The notes: generated by a model from the sequence alone, not told the origin. DNA of 64,000 bases from Sciurus carolinensis (GCF_902686445.1 NW_025920103.1:3642783-3706782), one strand, 5' to 3'. Shown: positions 1 to 12,129, counted from the stretch's first letter. Numbers and translations are program-made.

Positions 1-317
1 GGGCAGCAAAAGAAGAATGACTGATAAAGGGGAAGGAGAGGAACAAGGACACCCTCTTTAACTCAGTGCTTCATTTGACCTTCAGGAAATTGGAATAGAG
101 ATCACTTGACTTAATGTTTGTCTGGAAATTAACTGCTGTTTGTTCCAGGCCTTGGGATTGATGAAAGGGCCAGGGAATTCTGATCATAAAATAATAATAA
201 AGGGAAATGTCTCAATCAATTATTAAATATTTAAAGAACCATCTCAACACTAACTTGTCAGATGGAATGAATGAATTTGAAATGATTTTTAAACATTCTT
301 TTCAATGGATTGGTGAG

Positions 318-545
318 AAATTCAGGGATGAAAATTGCCTTGTGCTGTAAAGAAAATATTTGGAGTTTGTTTTTGTCACACTGGTGTTTCTGCATCACCT
401 TTCATCCCAATTGTTAATTAAGGAACATCTCACCCAGGAGGTGGATCAAAGGAGGACTCCAAAGGGAAATGGCATGACTAAGTTTTTTTTTCTCTTTTCT
501 TTGTGGTATCATTAAGCTGAGATGTACAGAGGACAAGGGGACTTT
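318..545. repeat. Diverged direct repeat, copy A
   Basis: This stretch aligns by eye with 2069-2303. Shared blocks include 'ttcagggatgaaaatt', 'cactggtgtttctgca', 'gttaattaa', 'aggaggtggatcaaaggagga' (split by small changes) and 'gtatcatta'. The two copies lie about 1.75 kb apart in the same orientation with scattered substitutions and indels, so they are old. They could be two insertions of one unlisted interspersed repeat, two LTR-like ends, or an old local duplication. I see no coding capacity. Confidence 0.7.
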
Positions 546-715
546 AATCATCTGTGCGGTGAGAGATTCTTTGTAACATAAAGGGAATCAAGAGCTTTGT
601 TTACAGTTTCTTTTTGTTTATACTGGACAATGTGAGACAAATGTAAGATTATTTATCAGGGTTGCCACAGAGGTTTCTCTTCACAGGATTTAAAGTAAAT
701 GTCCTGGGTTAACTA

Positions 716-832
716 CCTAGCACTCATTTTTTTTTTTTTTTTTGCGGTGCTGGGGATTGAACCCAGAACCTTATGCTTGCAAGGCAAGCACTCTATCCAC
801 TGAGCTATATCCCCAGCCCCCCTAGCACTCAT
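716..832 (-). mobile_element. ID-type SINE with target-site duplication
   Basis: A reverse-strand tRNA-derived SINE. A poly-T run (the copied poly-A tail) is followed by the complement of the B and A boxes and ends in 'ccccagcccc'. A perfect 12-bp target-site duplication, cctagcactcat, flanks it at 716-727 and 821-832. The nearly undecayed body and intact duplication suggest a fairly recent insertion. Confidence 0.93.
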
Positions 833-1736
833 TATTGACCACCTATGGCAGAGGAATCTGTGCTACTTTGCCTACCCATCATAAAATTTTAGTCGCACAG
901 TGTAATTTGATTGTGAGAAATGAAAGCACCCAGTTAAACTTTTATTTCTTAGGTTCTCTTAAAAGTAGGCATAATCATGTGATATAATTCTGGCCAATGA
1001 GATGAAGGAGTAATTGTAATGCAGGATTCTAGAAAGGCATATAAAAGGATAGTAGGTTTTTAAACTTGCATACATTTTTTTTCTTTTTTCTTCCTCCGGC
1101 ATGATATGATGACTGGAAGGACAGAAAATGTTTTTCAACAGAGGATCAGGAAAACACCAAGAAAATTGCAGATACTTCTCTTGGCTATTGTATCTTTAAG
1201 TTTTTGTGCTAATCCTGAATCTCTTCTGGACTCCCTGTAACATTAAAAAGTCACCATTTTGTGTGTAGGTGACTATTATTTGACTTCTATATTACACAAA
1301 ACTAAATCCAGTTTCTAAGAGGTACTGCATTTATGAAAGCCCTAGCTTTTTTGTGAACTGGATTAATATAAGCAATAATAAATATCCCTCTACTGAGGGT
1401 GACTGGACTGGGCATGCTCATGTGATGGCAGCTGATGGAATCATGACCAGTAAATTGTGAGAGGAAATGTGCTTTTCTCCTCAGGGAAAGATTTCTGCAG
1501 TTTAGAGAAGAGGCATGTCAGGAAGAATGGTCTCTTCTTCTTTTAGACATTGCCTTGGTTTGAACAGGATATCAGGAACTACAATAGCTCACTTTCAACA
1601 ATGAGGGATACTAGGTTGGGCATAAAGCTGATGACACAGAGGATATTTGATAAGAACCAGACCTTGATGACATCAAATAATACAGGAGAATGCCCATTAA
1701 TGGGTTTCTGGCTTTGTGAGCTAACGTTTTTTTGGT
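833..1736. other. Non-coding; no recognisable gene
   Basis: AT-rich DNA with no splice-bounded or sustained coding signal. The part around 950-1250 has the look of an old interspersed repeat, but I could not place it in a family. Confidence 0.5.
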
Positions 1737-1936
1737 GAGGGTCAACAAGTTTTTTCTGTAAAGCATCTACATAGTAAATACTTCAGACTTTGAGGCTAAA
1801 ACTGTTACTGAAGTGTGACAATAGCCACAGATAACATGCATGCCGATGAGTGTAGCTATGTTGCAATAAAACTTTATTTATAAAAACAGGTAGTGAACAG
1901 GATTTGACCCCTGGGTGACAGTTTGCTGACCCCTGG
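1737..1936. mobile_element. Non-autonomous hAT-like DNA transposon relic
   Basis: A short element with imperfect terminal inverted repeats. The left end 'gagggtcaacaagtt' pairs with the complement of the right end 'gtttgctgacccctgg'. The interior 'gcaataaaactttatttataaaaacagg' matches a common mammalian hAT-derived repeat that I know by sequence pattern but not confidently by name. It encodes nothing. Confidence 0.7.
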
Positions 1937-2068
1937 TTTAAGTAGTTGACTTGAGATTTTCTGCTGCTTCTATACATCTTCCCTAATGCAGAATTAGAGA
2001 TCATAATGCATGAAATCTAAAACCTCTTCCAACTCAGAGACTTGGAGAAAGACAAGTGGCTTGGGCAG

Positions 2069-2303
2069 AAGTTCAGGGATGAAAATTACCCAGTGCTGCA
2101 AAGAAGAGATTCTGAATTCTGTGGGGTTTTTTTCCCTTTTTTTGTGACACTGGTGTTTCTGCAACACCTTTCATTCCAAATGTTAATTAAAAATCATCGT
2201 GACAGGAGGTGGATCAAAGGAGGAATACCAAGGAGAAGGGCATAGTCAAGGTGTTTTCTTTTTTCTTTGAAGTATCATTATACCAAGATGTGCAGAGAAA
2301 AGT
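2069..2303. repeat. Diverged direct repeat, copy B
   Basis: Second copy of the repeat at 318-545. The open frames seen across it on either strand (62-98 codons) overlap each other and show no codon bias, so I treat them as chance. Confidence 0.7.
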
Positions 2304-3830
2304 GAAAAAGAAGTTAAAAGTAGGAATGCAAAAAGGCACACTTGGAAAGTGTAGAAATAAGACAGACTGGGAAGGTATACCTGCCTCAGGTGAATAGCAA
2401 AAAAACACAAAACAAACAAACAAACAAAAAAAACCAGAAAAATCCTTAGGAGCAGCTGCTGGAAGAAGGAAATTCCACAGAACATGGCTGCACTTTAAAA
2501 TTTTAATCATTTATTTGACACACAAATAAAAATTTGGAAATGTATGTAATGACAGTTCTTAATATTCCATTATTGAGAATTTAATCTTGCCAAGCAGATC
2601 TATATACATATGAATTTGTCTTTAAAAATCCAATAACACTATTCATGCTGATTTATTGTTTATTATTTCCACATTAAACTTGGATTCTGAACAACTGATG
2701 AAATTTGTAATCATACAGCAAAATCATTATTTGAAGGTTGCTTAGTAGCCCATTGTATAAAGGTAACCATTTATTTAACTGGTCCCTTATTATTCTTTCA
2801 TTTTGGTTGTACTCTTCTCCCATTTTGGCTATTTTGTAAAAATCTGGGAATATTCTCTTATGTCAGGAAGTCCTGTCCCATTCCTTCCATGAACTCTTCT
2901 GGTCTCAGATAATAATGCCAAGCAAACATCAAAGGGCACTTTTAAAGTGTTTCAGTTTAACACTTGAAGCATCTTCTATTCTGCTCTGAGTGAAATCCTA
3001 ATGAGGTCATTTGATCAGATGTGAAACAGGTGAGTCTTCAGGGATTTCAACAACAGCTCTATTGTTATGCCTGTTCTTCTGGCTGTCCTTCATGGTCCAC
3101 TTAGTCCTGAAGTTGTGAGATAGGGATTACTCGACTGACTGCTTGTCATCAGCAGTAACAGGAGTGGGCTCCAGACCTTCCTCCCCTACTCTTCCTCTTT
3201 CTTTCTTTCTTTTTTTTTAACATCTGGAGATCATCTGAATCATTTTCAGCAGTTCAGCTTATACTGTTTTAGTCCAGAATTTTTTAATTAATGTGTATCT
3301 GTCAATTGATAAGTATGCATGCTTATTGAACTGGATGAAACAGAACAAATGCCTTTTATGATTGGATGATACACTCCTAGTCTCATTTACCTACAGTATC
3401 AGGATGGAACAATAATGTAAGTGCTCTAAATGTCATTTGCATACAGCTATAGAATGGAACCTGAGACCCAGAAAAGGAAATAATCTTGCTCAATAATGCA
3501 CAACTAGATAGAGGTGAGGCTGATGGAGGATGCAGGTGTTCATGGGGACTCTGCATTGTCCTTTATGGATTCAGAAAATAGTAAGAGGAAAGTATATTTT
3601 GGAAAGTGCCCATCTAGGGTCCAAGAGTAGGGGGTTCATGAGAAGTGGAGAAAATGAGCACAGAACAACAAATGTTGTCCACATAGAAATAGCAAATCTA
3701 ATATTAGAACATTTGGTAGCAAAATATTTATTGGCACGAAAAAATATCTACAAGGTTACAAGGTACCATAAGAAGTGTGCTCCCATTTTTGTTAACAAAT
3801 TAACCTCATATAGGCATGATTGATTGTCTG
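2304..3830. other. Non-coding; small CA-rich and TTCT-rich tracts only
   Basis: Contains an A-rich (aaac)n-like tract near 2400-2435 and a short (ttct)n tract near 3195-3220. No gene, and no transposable element I can name. Confidence 0.5.

Positions 3831-3864
<34 letters not shown>
3831..3864. repeat. (TCTA)n microsatellite
   Basis: An uninterrupted run of 'tcta' units, 34 bp or about 8.5 copies, with imperfect related sequence on both sides. It is likely to be length-polymorphic. Confidence 0.97.
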
Positions 3865-3869
3865 ATGTA

Positions 3870-5230
3870 TCTCTATCTTCTATTAAGTTATCTTTCAAGA
3901 TGTTCCCAGTTTTTTTTTTTTTTAGGGTATTGTAAACTGGGTGTTTTAATTTCATTCTTATGTTTCTGAAATATTTTAAAATTCTTCCATAATAAGCATG
4001 TATATTCTTTCTAGTATAAAAAGTGTTATAATTAAAGACAGGCACTTATTGAGGCATTTATAGGTTGTGCTTTGCAAGCATATCTGTATACTAAGATAAA
4101 GAAAATTCTTAAACATTCTTTTGAATGAAGACTATTATTCCATTAATTGAGAGCAACTGTCACCTGGGCTGTACTACATATTCTTTGAAGTTTTTGTTCT
4201 TCCTCATAGCTCATGAGGGCAGACTATGTCTTACTCAATTACCTGGTGGTCAGAAGCCTTTTGATTATTGGCCTTTGTTTCTTTGAAGTATTGACTGAAC
4301 ATGAAACTCGGAATACCTCATTCTAATGTCACTGAGGCTAAGATTAGTCAGTGAAATGACATCAATAAAAGGCCAACAAATGGGACACTAGGTGTAATTC
4401 TTAAATCTTGGATGGGGGATGGGGGCAGCAAGAGGTAAAATTCTCCATGTTGCCCTCAGTCTGGCTGAGGATCATGAAATAGAGTGATGTTTCAGATGCT
4501 TTGGAATTTATGCAGAGAATATGGAGGTCTTGTGAGCTTGATGTTCTCCAGAAGGACCAGTGATGCTAGGTGCATGAAGGGATGAAGGGAGGCTTCTGGA
4601 GAAATGGCAGAAGATTTTGAGAGAATTGTTCAAGAGACCACAAAGTTTACAAATCTCTTTGTCATGGACCACATTCAAGAAACAGGCATTTGGTGAAATT
4701 CAAGATAGTTGAATAAGTTGAGTTTTCTTTTTTATTTGCTTTTGATTCAAAGCTCAGTTAGAGGCAGAGGGACACAGAAGAATCAGAGTGCCATCAGAAG
4801 TGTGGCTTTTAACAAAAAGCACCAGAGCACTGCCATGGGCCACTGGAGGGGTGGCCAAGCTCTTTCCTTCCTGCAACCATTCCTCCAGTAGAAAACATCG
4901 TTGCTGTCAGTCACTGTCTAATAAGATCGGTTGACATTTAAAAGAAAATTCAGACCCCTTACCTTGGCTTCTGTCCAAGTATCTGCAAGGGATGTCACCA
5001 CCCCTTCTCTGGCCCCTTTCACTCCTCCAACGTCAGCTCCATGAACCCTCTTGCTGTCCAAGAACAGGCTGTGCTTTTCCCCCTTGAAGCATTACACCTC
5101 CTGTGACTTCTGCTTGGACATCTCTGTCCCTGAAACTCGGCTGGCTTGCCTCCATCTTATTTTCCAAGTCACAGTTTCATGCCACCTTTTCAGAGAGAAT
5201 TTTCTCTATCACCTAACCTAAAATGTACCA
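3870..5230. other. Non-coding; nothing recognised
   Basis: No feature with a boundary, repeat signature or coding signal. The few frames of about 60 codons have no support. Confidence 0.45.
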
Positions 5231-5234
5231 TGTC

Positions 5235-5369
5235 AACCCCTATATTTTCTTTTCTTTTTTTTTTTTTTTTTTTTTTTTGGCGGTGATGGGGATCGACCAG
5301 GGACTTGTGCTTGCAACACAAGCACTCTACAGACTGAGCTATCTTCCCCAGCCCAACCCCTATATTTTC
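5235..5369 (-). mobile_element. ID-type SINE with 15-bp target-site duplication
   Basis: A reverse-strand ID element (body 5250-5354) with a long poly-T tract at 5254-5278. The 15-bp duplication aacccctatattttc occurs at 5235-5249 and 5355-5369. The body has several substitutions against neighbouring copies, but the duplication is still perfect. Confidence 0.93.
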
Positions 5370-5417
5370 AACATAGCATTTGCCATTCATTACCTGTTTC
5401 TTAAAATTAATTTCTTT

Positions 5418-5535
5418 AAAATCTCTGTTGTTGTTGGAACTGGGGATGTAGCTCAGCTGGTAGAGTGCTTGCCTGGCATGCACAAGGACCTGGGTTCAAT
5501 CCCCAGCACAACCCAAAGAAAAAAAATCTCTGTTG
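5418..5535 (+). mobile_element. ID-type SINE, plus strand, with target-site duplication
   Basis: A plus-strand tRNA-derived SINE (body about 5436-5522) showing the A-box 'tagctcagctggtagag' and B-box 'gggttcaatcc' regions and a short A-rich tail. The duplication aaaatctctgttg flanks it at 5418-5430 and 5523-5535. It sits only 50 bp from the oppositely oriented ID at 5250-5354, so the two can form an inverted pair. Confidence 0.93.
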
Positions 5536-5539
5536 CTAT

Positions 5540-7009
5540 GCCAGATACATAAACCCCATGAGAAAAGAGCCACATAGTCTGTAATAACTTTAAATAAAAA
5601 CTTAAAATAGTCCCCAGCACATGATAGGTTCGCTGTGATATTTTGGGGATCCATGAACCACATACCCCAGGATCTCTCTATCTTTACTCTTGGAAGAATG
5701 CTGTGTTCCCTTGGGCAGATTCGGGTATCTCTCTGTTTTACTTCCAGTGCAATCTCTGTCTGTGAATGCAGAATCCAGCTAAACTGTCAATTTCCCCAAC
5801 ACAGGAACAATGTCTTTTTCATTTTGTATCTTCTGTGCTCTTATGTGCCAGGAACAATTTCCTAAGTGAATGACTGAACGTTGTCCTGCAGACATGACAG
5901 GTCCTTGGGCATAGCCTCTGAATAGGAAATCTAATTTTGGAAAGTAATAATGGAAAGGGGGATGGGAATTCCAAGTGATGGGCAAATTTTATTTGAGGCT
6001 TGCCGGGTCACATTTTAAAAAATAAACCATAGAGACAACAACAACAAAATAGAACTGAAAGGACTATGTGTTGACAAAGAAAATGATTGAACCTATTGGC
6101 TTGGAAATCTGAAATGTTGATTTTAGAAGACTTGTCAGTCTACCCTAGTTTTCCACTTTTATTAAATATGAAGGCCATCATTCCTATTTAGCCATGTTGG
6201 AGACCTGATTAAATATAAAATTCTTGGTCAAGACAGAAAGAAAGCATGTGCAACCTCAAGAGACCCCAAAAGAGGCATATCTGGAATATGAAAAGAGAAA
6301 TATTCTCTACTACCTCTGCACTCAAGTGTATTTCTGGAGTTTGAAGATTCAACAGCTACTGAGCATATTAATGGTCCAGGGATGCTGGAGGTTCATTTCT
6401 TTTATGATAAATTTTTGAATTTCACTAGGTAACTTCCATAGGATGAAATTCCTGCTATTCAATTTCTATGAAGAGTTAAGGGATTTGGAGGCTAATTAGC
6501 ATGGTAGAGAGAAAGATGCCCCAGATGCCATGCCCTCTTCCAGACAACCAGTCCTCTGGCTTGCTGTGGAGTTCTGAGAGCCTACTTCTTGCTAGAACTT
6601 GTTCCCAGCCCCATGCCTACTTCCTGTCATCTTGGCACTTAGAAATAACCTTCTTTGTTTCCCCTATTATCTCTTGGATATGGGTTCCTGAGGGAAATGT
6701 TTTGCTGCTAGAATGTCTTTCTCAATACTCCTTGTAAATCGAATGCTTAAAAACAGAGGAGTCCCAAGGGTGATAATCAAGTGCTGAGGAACTTGGAGGA
6801 GGATAGAGAAAAATAGAGTGGCAGTGGGAGGCTGTGTATACAGCATCAAGTAAAGTGGGCATTGAACTTCATTTCCTTTTCCCATCAGGGAAATAGAGAA
6901 TCACTCTTCCTGAATTTTGAAGTGAACATTTCTAATCATTGTTTTTAAGGATAACTCATAGGAATAGTTAATTACTACTTGAAACATGATTTTTAGACAC
7001 TGTAGTTGT
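5540..7009. other. Non-coding; nothing recognised
   Basis: Mixed-composition DNA. Frames of 60-78 codons appear on both strands, but none has a splice context, codon bias or recognisable product. Confidence 0.45.
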
Positions 7010-7255
7010 GCCATGATAATATATAATGGGAGTGGGGGGCAGGGGGTGAGAGAAGAATGGAGGAAATTTAGAGGGAAATGAGAGGAAGTGAGTATGGAAA
7101 ATGGTGGAATGAGACAGACATCATGACCCTATGTACATGTATGATTACACGAGTGGTGTGAATCTACATCGTACACAACCATAGAAATGAAATGATGTAC
7201 CCCATTTGTGTACAATGAATCAAAACGCAGTCTGTAAAAAATTAAAAAAAAAAAA
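7010..7255 (+). mobile_element. LINE-1 3' end (3' UTR and tail)
   Basis: A purine-rich segment followed by 'gtacatgtatgattacac' and 'caatgaatcaaaa', ending in an A-rich tail at 7240-7254. The same sequence occurs reversed at 58985-59200 and 63730-64000, where ORF2 remnants adjoin it or the same arrangement is seen, so it is the 3' UTR of the local L1 family. Only the extreme 3' end is present, so the copy is strongly 5'-truncated. Confidence 0.8.
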
Positions 7256-7256
7256 C

Positions 7257-7495
7257 AGTGATCATGAGACCCAAGTCTCTCAGTTTTTCTCTGCCTCCTG
7301 ACCCATGATGTAAGCAGTGCTCTTGGACATGCATCATTGTCATCTGGCACCATCACAAGAGACCCAAAGCTGTGAGGCCACCACCCAATCTTAAACTGGA
7401 CCCTCCAGAACCATGAGTTAAATGAACCTTTAATCTTTATAAATTCATTGCCTCAGATAATTTGTTATACTAATTGAAAACTGATGAATATAGAT
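7257..7495 (+). mobile_element. MaLR-type LTR 3' portion
   Basis: The text 'cctccagaaccatgagttaaatgaacctttaatctttataaattcattgcctcagataatttgttata' (read in pieces) follows the 3' part of the mammalian MaLR (THE1/MST/MLT) LTRs, which end in a short A+T-rich poly(A)-signal region. The 5' part is missing and the L1 tail abuts it. Confidence 0.65.
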
Positions 7496-7499
7496 ATTC

Positions 7500-8920
7500 T
7501 CCTCTAAACAGTATAAATAATGTATTAAACCATCCATAGGGATCTTTATTTTCACTAAAACAGGGAAGGAGAGTTGCTTTCTTATTATGTACATTATTTT
7601 CTATAATTTTGGCAAATCCTTTTTCTTGGATAACATATTAGATCACTTACCTTATTTCAATGACATTCTTTTCTTATTTTTAACTTTCCCCTCAGGCCCT
7701 AAATTCTCCCCATAACATTTTGGCAAAGCTTGAAGTGCAAACAGAGAAGATGTGTTGCCAAGGGAGAGAAGGTGTGTGGGTACCTGGAAACCTACTTGCC
7801 ACAACCTTTCCCCAAATTTCTGTGTAGGAATGACATTTGAGCATTTCCTACCATGTAGCCACCATTTGCTGTTGATCTCTCTCTCTCTCTCACTGGAATT
7901 TATTTGATTTGGGGACACGGAGTGGCTTTCTGCAGGGAAAACATGTGGCTGTGATTTGTGGCCTCCATGTGAAGCTGGATTCCTTCTCTTTTCACCAGCC
8001 ACAGTGAGCACTTTTGGATGGTCACAGCACAAAACAATTGCTTGTAGTTATAAAGTCAGAATTGGGGACAGGCAATTAGTATAGAAATAGGGGATCCAGT
8101 CAAATTGAGGAAATGGAAGCCAAGAAAGCAATCTGCCTCTGGAAGTTGGAGACTGCCCCTAGGAGAAGGAAATGTCAAGGATCTCAGGAACCCATTGATT
8201 ACCAAATTTATCTGCACTTGTCAGGGACTACAGGCAATGAGCAATTAATTAATGTCCCCTGGGCCCTTACCTGGCTGAATCACCTTGGCCCTTCCCCTGC
8301 CCATCAGCTTCTCACTTTTGCATCTCACCTGCAAAATTAGGTCTAGTCAAGTAGGCAGGAAGGAGAGATAAAGGGGGAGAGAATAGGAAAATAAAAGAGA
8401 CCTTGACCTATAAAAGATGTAGGGCATGCTCACTTCTTGGGACTCTAGAACATCAGCCATGGTCCCCTTCTCCCTGCAGGGAGAATCTGTATATTACATT
8501 TAAATAAAACCTGCTTAATATGCTCACCATTGCATGCTTCTCTGATGTTATACTTTAATACTTGAGGAAGCAGAACTCATCACCAGTAAATGGCAGTTTC
8601 AGTTACAGGGAAGAGACCCTTTCAAACCATCTCAAAAAATCTGTGTGTTGTGAGGATTCAGCTGACCTGGTACCCAAGCTGGGAAGGAAGAAGACTCAGG
8701 GGCAATTCTAGGGGTCAGCTTCTTTTTATTTGCTTTCTCCCTGATGGTGTCTGTCTCTGTCTACTGTCTGTGTTGTTATTTTTATCCCTATTTTCCTCTG
8801 CTTTTTCATATCTCCAGCTTGCCATGTCAATCTGCTTCCCTACCAACTTCTCTCTATTTCTGTTTTACAATCCTATCTTTCTACCTGACAACACTGAGGA
8901 ACACACATATTCTCATTTGT
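7500..8920. other. Non-coding; short (CT)n tract
   Basis: A short (tc)n run lies at about 7875-7892. A 126-codon minus-strand frame (7652-8032) and a 112-codon plus-strand frame (8590-8928) exist, but neither resembles a known protein or has flanking gene signals. I see no other feature. Confidence 0.45.
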
Positions 8921-8921
8921 G

Positions 8922-9850
8922 GCAGTGATTCTTGCCTCCTGAAGTCCCTGGATGTCTGTACAAATAGATTGAATGAGTGATTCAGATGGTTCTGATAAAT
9001 TCTCTTTAGACAGAACATAACTCAACTGGGTTGAGAATCATTGTTACCCACTTTGACTTCTTCCACCAAAATTCAGGAAGATTTCCACTGCCCCTGTATT
9101 TATCAGTTACTTTTGTGCATACAAGTCACATGGAGACCTTCTTAAAATGCTAATTTTGTTTTTATAAAAATATATATGTTCATTCTAGGGATTAAACACA
9201 GGGATGCTTTATCACTAAACTATATTCCTAGCCATACCTTCACCCTTTTTAAATTTTGAGTAAGGGTCTTGCTAAGTTGCTGAGGCTGTCCTCAAACTTG
9301 CCATCCTCCTGCCTCAGCCTCCTATATCATTGGAATTACAGGCATGTGCACCAGATCTGACTGGATTCTGATTCAGTAACTCCAGATTGGGGCAGGGTCT
9401 GTAGCAAGTTTGGAAATGATCTCAATGCTGCAGGGTGATGGAACACATTTTGAGAAACATGGATCTTGAACCATGGTGGTCAAATGGTAGTGTCCATCAG
9501 AACCATACAGGGACTTATTCAAATGAAGATTTCTGGGTACTCTCAACAGAACTTCTGATTCTGTAGTTGTTGACTGGGATCTGAGAATATGTATTTATAA
9601 CACATTTCCAAGAGATTCTGCTGCTGCTTTGTGGCCAAACTTTGAGAACCATTGCTCTAAAGCTGCAACGTTCAACCTTGGCTTTCATGTCAGAACCAAA
9701 GAATGAGATTTGCAAAATACTTATACCCAGCCCACCTCCCCTCAGCCTGATTTAATGGGTCTGCAGTTTAGCCTGGCACCTGTGTTTAAAACCATCACCA
9801 GGTGATGATCATAATGGACAATTTGATTGAGAAACCTTGTAGAATTCAAT
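8922..9850 (+). mobile_element. Cluster of MER5-like hAT relics
   Basis: Three or four consecutive sequences follow the pattern of the MER5 group of non-autonomous hAT-Charlie transposons: 'cagtgattct' starts, a middle 'cttctgattctgtag', and ends such as 'ttgagaaccattg' (9644-9656) and 'ttgagaatcattg' (9031-9043). The clearest copy spans about 9465-9658. One copy is split by the SINE at 9160-9360, so the hAT insertions are older than that SINE. Confidence 0.6.
9160..9360 (-). mobile_element. B1-dID dimeric SINE, reverse strand
   Basis: The complement of an ID-like right monomer (9185-9236) is followed by the complement of a 7SL-derived B1 monomer: 'ttgctaagttgctgaggctg', 'cctcctgcctcagcctcc', 'ggaattacaggcatgtgcacca'. 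This dimer is known from squirrels, dormice and relatives. It is quite diverged from the cleaner copies in the window. Confidence 0.85.
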
Positions 9851-10837
9851 GTGTTTAGTTGAACATTTTTTCAACCAGTCCATGGAATTGACTCCTCTGG
9901 GACAAGTTTAGTTTAGGATCTAAATAGCCATGGTCAGAAAGGGTTTATCTGGGTAAGTATAACATCTCAGGCTAAAAAAGCTGTGAGTGGGACAGCTGCT
10001 GTTACAAGAAGCCATAGCAGGAAGAGGACTGAGGTTACAGCCCACTGAGGACAACAACACCCAATTCAGGGAACTGCCATAGAAAGGATTTTGTGTAGTT
10101 GGTATATCCTTGGTACAGAGTAGACATCTGAGCACTTGTGGCAGTACAGGCAGTTGTCATCATAGGAGTTACTGTGGTTGCTCTTCTTTACTTATGAGTG
10201 GGGTCCATGGCAGCTACCCTGAAGGGTATCATCAGCATTTTCTATGGCTTTCGGAGCCAAACAAAACTCATGCTGCCTGACACCACCAGTCTTCACACTC
10301 ATGAATTATGAAGTTACCTGACTTGGTCCTATTACTGGTCTGAGTCTGTTGGTCCTGGGGCCACAACTCTCTAACTTAAGTATCCTAACCATTAAGCACC
10401 TGGGTCAGTGTCTGGTGCATGGTATTACCTTCCTGTTAGGGGAAAGGTTGAGGGATATGCACATTGCCAGGCAAAGTAGCATGATAGAGTTGCCATTTGT
10501 GCAGCTCCACCTCAGACTCAGTCTCCATCATGACTTCATTGAGGGGGTCTTTGAGTGATTTGCTTGCATCTCTGGAAAATCACTCAGTAATACCAGCCTG
10601 GACCCTGTTGTACTGAAAAGATAAGCCATTTAATACAATCACCTTGTTTCATGAATAAAGATGATGAGGCCCAAAGAGAGAAGAAACATAGATCTCTGCA
10701 TGTTTAATTCTGTTATTAATCATCTCATGGCTTAATATCTAAATGGAGTCAGCAAGATGGTTACAGGAGACAGAAACTTGCAAATTTGGCTTCCTTTTTT
10801 ACTCACAACTGGGGAGCTTGATCAGGCAGAGCAGTAA
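9851..10837. other. Non-coding; nothing recognised
   Basis: No repeat with clear edges and no supported coding sequence. Confidence 0.4.
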
Positions 10838-11075
10838 TTTTTTTTATATGTGCCAGGCATTGTGCTAAGCACTTTATAAATGTGTTATCTTATTTCATTG
10901 TCACAGTAGCCTTAGAAACTTGTGCCTTTATTAACTCCAGTTCATGAATAAGTAAAACAAGACTAAGAAGAGCTAACATGTATCCAAGATCACACTGATA
11001 GTAAGAGTGAGGGCAAAAAAAATGGATCACTGAGCCCATATTCTTAACCAATGTGCATTCTCTGTATGCTTTGAA
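10838..11075 (-). mobile_element. MIR element, near full length
   Basis: Reads as the reverse complement of the ancient tRNA-derived MIR SINE: 'gtgccaggcattgtgctaagcactttataaatgtgttatcttattt', then the core 'agttcatgaataagtaaaac', and the complement of the tRNA-like head at 'ttcttaaccaatgtgcattctctg' (quoted in parts). It is diverged throughout, as expected of a pre-eutherian repeat. Confidence 0.8.
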
Positions 11076-11079
11076 TGAG

Positions 11080-12129
11080 ACCATTTAGGGTACCCCCTGC
11101 AAGAAGGGATAAGTGAGTGAAAAGCAGGCAAAACTCAGTGTTTAGTTTCAGGGTAGCCTTGTTCCTTCAGAGTACCCATGACAAGTTATTAAACCCATGC
11201 AGTACAAAGACCAGATGAGATCCCTGACTGCTGTGTCCAAGAGCTTAGGGAGCAAGCCCCTTGCTCCTAATCTCTTCCCCCTCTTTTCCCTCTGTCCTTT
11301 GGGTGTGGGTGGTCTTGATGATGTGCTTGAGAAGAAGACCCTGGAAATAAGTGACTGGGTAACTTACTGTAATTTTAGAGCTCATAAAATATTTGGTGGA
11401 ATCATTTTTTCAGAGTCATGCTTGAAATATTCCTCAACTTCTATGGTCCAACTCAATACATGACCAGCATTTCTTGAAAAGAATAGTGCCCCCTCAATAA
11501 ACTTCTTTTATCTGAATTTATCTTAAGCAATGTTATTTCAGAAAGAGGAGGGTCTCGGAGGCTGTTGCATGGTCTGATTCCAGTTGCTTATCTGAATCTG
11601 TGCCATTTCCTGTAGTCACCTAATAACAAATAAACTCTGTATCATCTCTCTTCATGATAGTGTGAATTACATTAGAAAACTTCTGGTGGGGGAAGAATCA
11701 GCTAAGAGGGTCAGTTCAAAGGAACCCAGTGAGTGGAGAAAGACTCTGAATCTTCCAGCAAATGTTAGTGGACTAGTTCTTTTCTGGGAATACATTTGGG
11801 AATTGAAATTGATTGCAGGACTAACCCTTCCGATTGAACCTGGAGCCACACAGATTCATCCTTACTTCTTTGATTGCAGGAATATGGACAGGAAAATGAA
11901 GGCATTCACACTTCTTGGTGATTAGCTGGCTGCCAGGAGAATATGCAGAAAGGATTTCCAGTCCCAGGAGCCCTGCAAAGCTGCCTTCAATAGCTTTTAT
12001 AGTCTCAGTGCTTCAGATTTTAATTCATTTGACATTTGGTTGTTGAAGATGATTTATTTCCTCCTGGCTTGTTTTCATTATCTCAGGCACTTGAGAGGGG
12101 GGAACTTTAGGGATTAGGAAATAGAAAAG
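11080..12129. other. Non-coding; nothing recognised
   Basis: Overlapping frames of 87-88 codons (11197-11463 and 11662-11925, plus strand) lack supporting features. No repeat family recognised. Confidence 0.4.

Noticed and set aside
318..2303. Intact endogenous retrovirus bounded by two LTRs
   Set aside because: The repeats lack clear LTR ends or a target-site duplication, and no gag, pol or env sequence lies between them.
3831..3864. Regular short repeats as a CRISPR-like array
   Set aside because: Simple tetranucleotide microsatellite with no spacers, in a mammalian context.
5436..5522. tRNA-like A and B boxes (also at 40780, 41450, 42415, 52797 and complements)
   Set aside because: They belong to ID-type SINEs with A-rich tails and target-site duplications, not to tRNA genes. 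No cloverleaf with intact acceptor stem is present.
7652..8032. 126-codon minus-strand frame
   Set aside because: Contains a low-complexity Arg/Glu run from a (tc)n tract and shows no other support.
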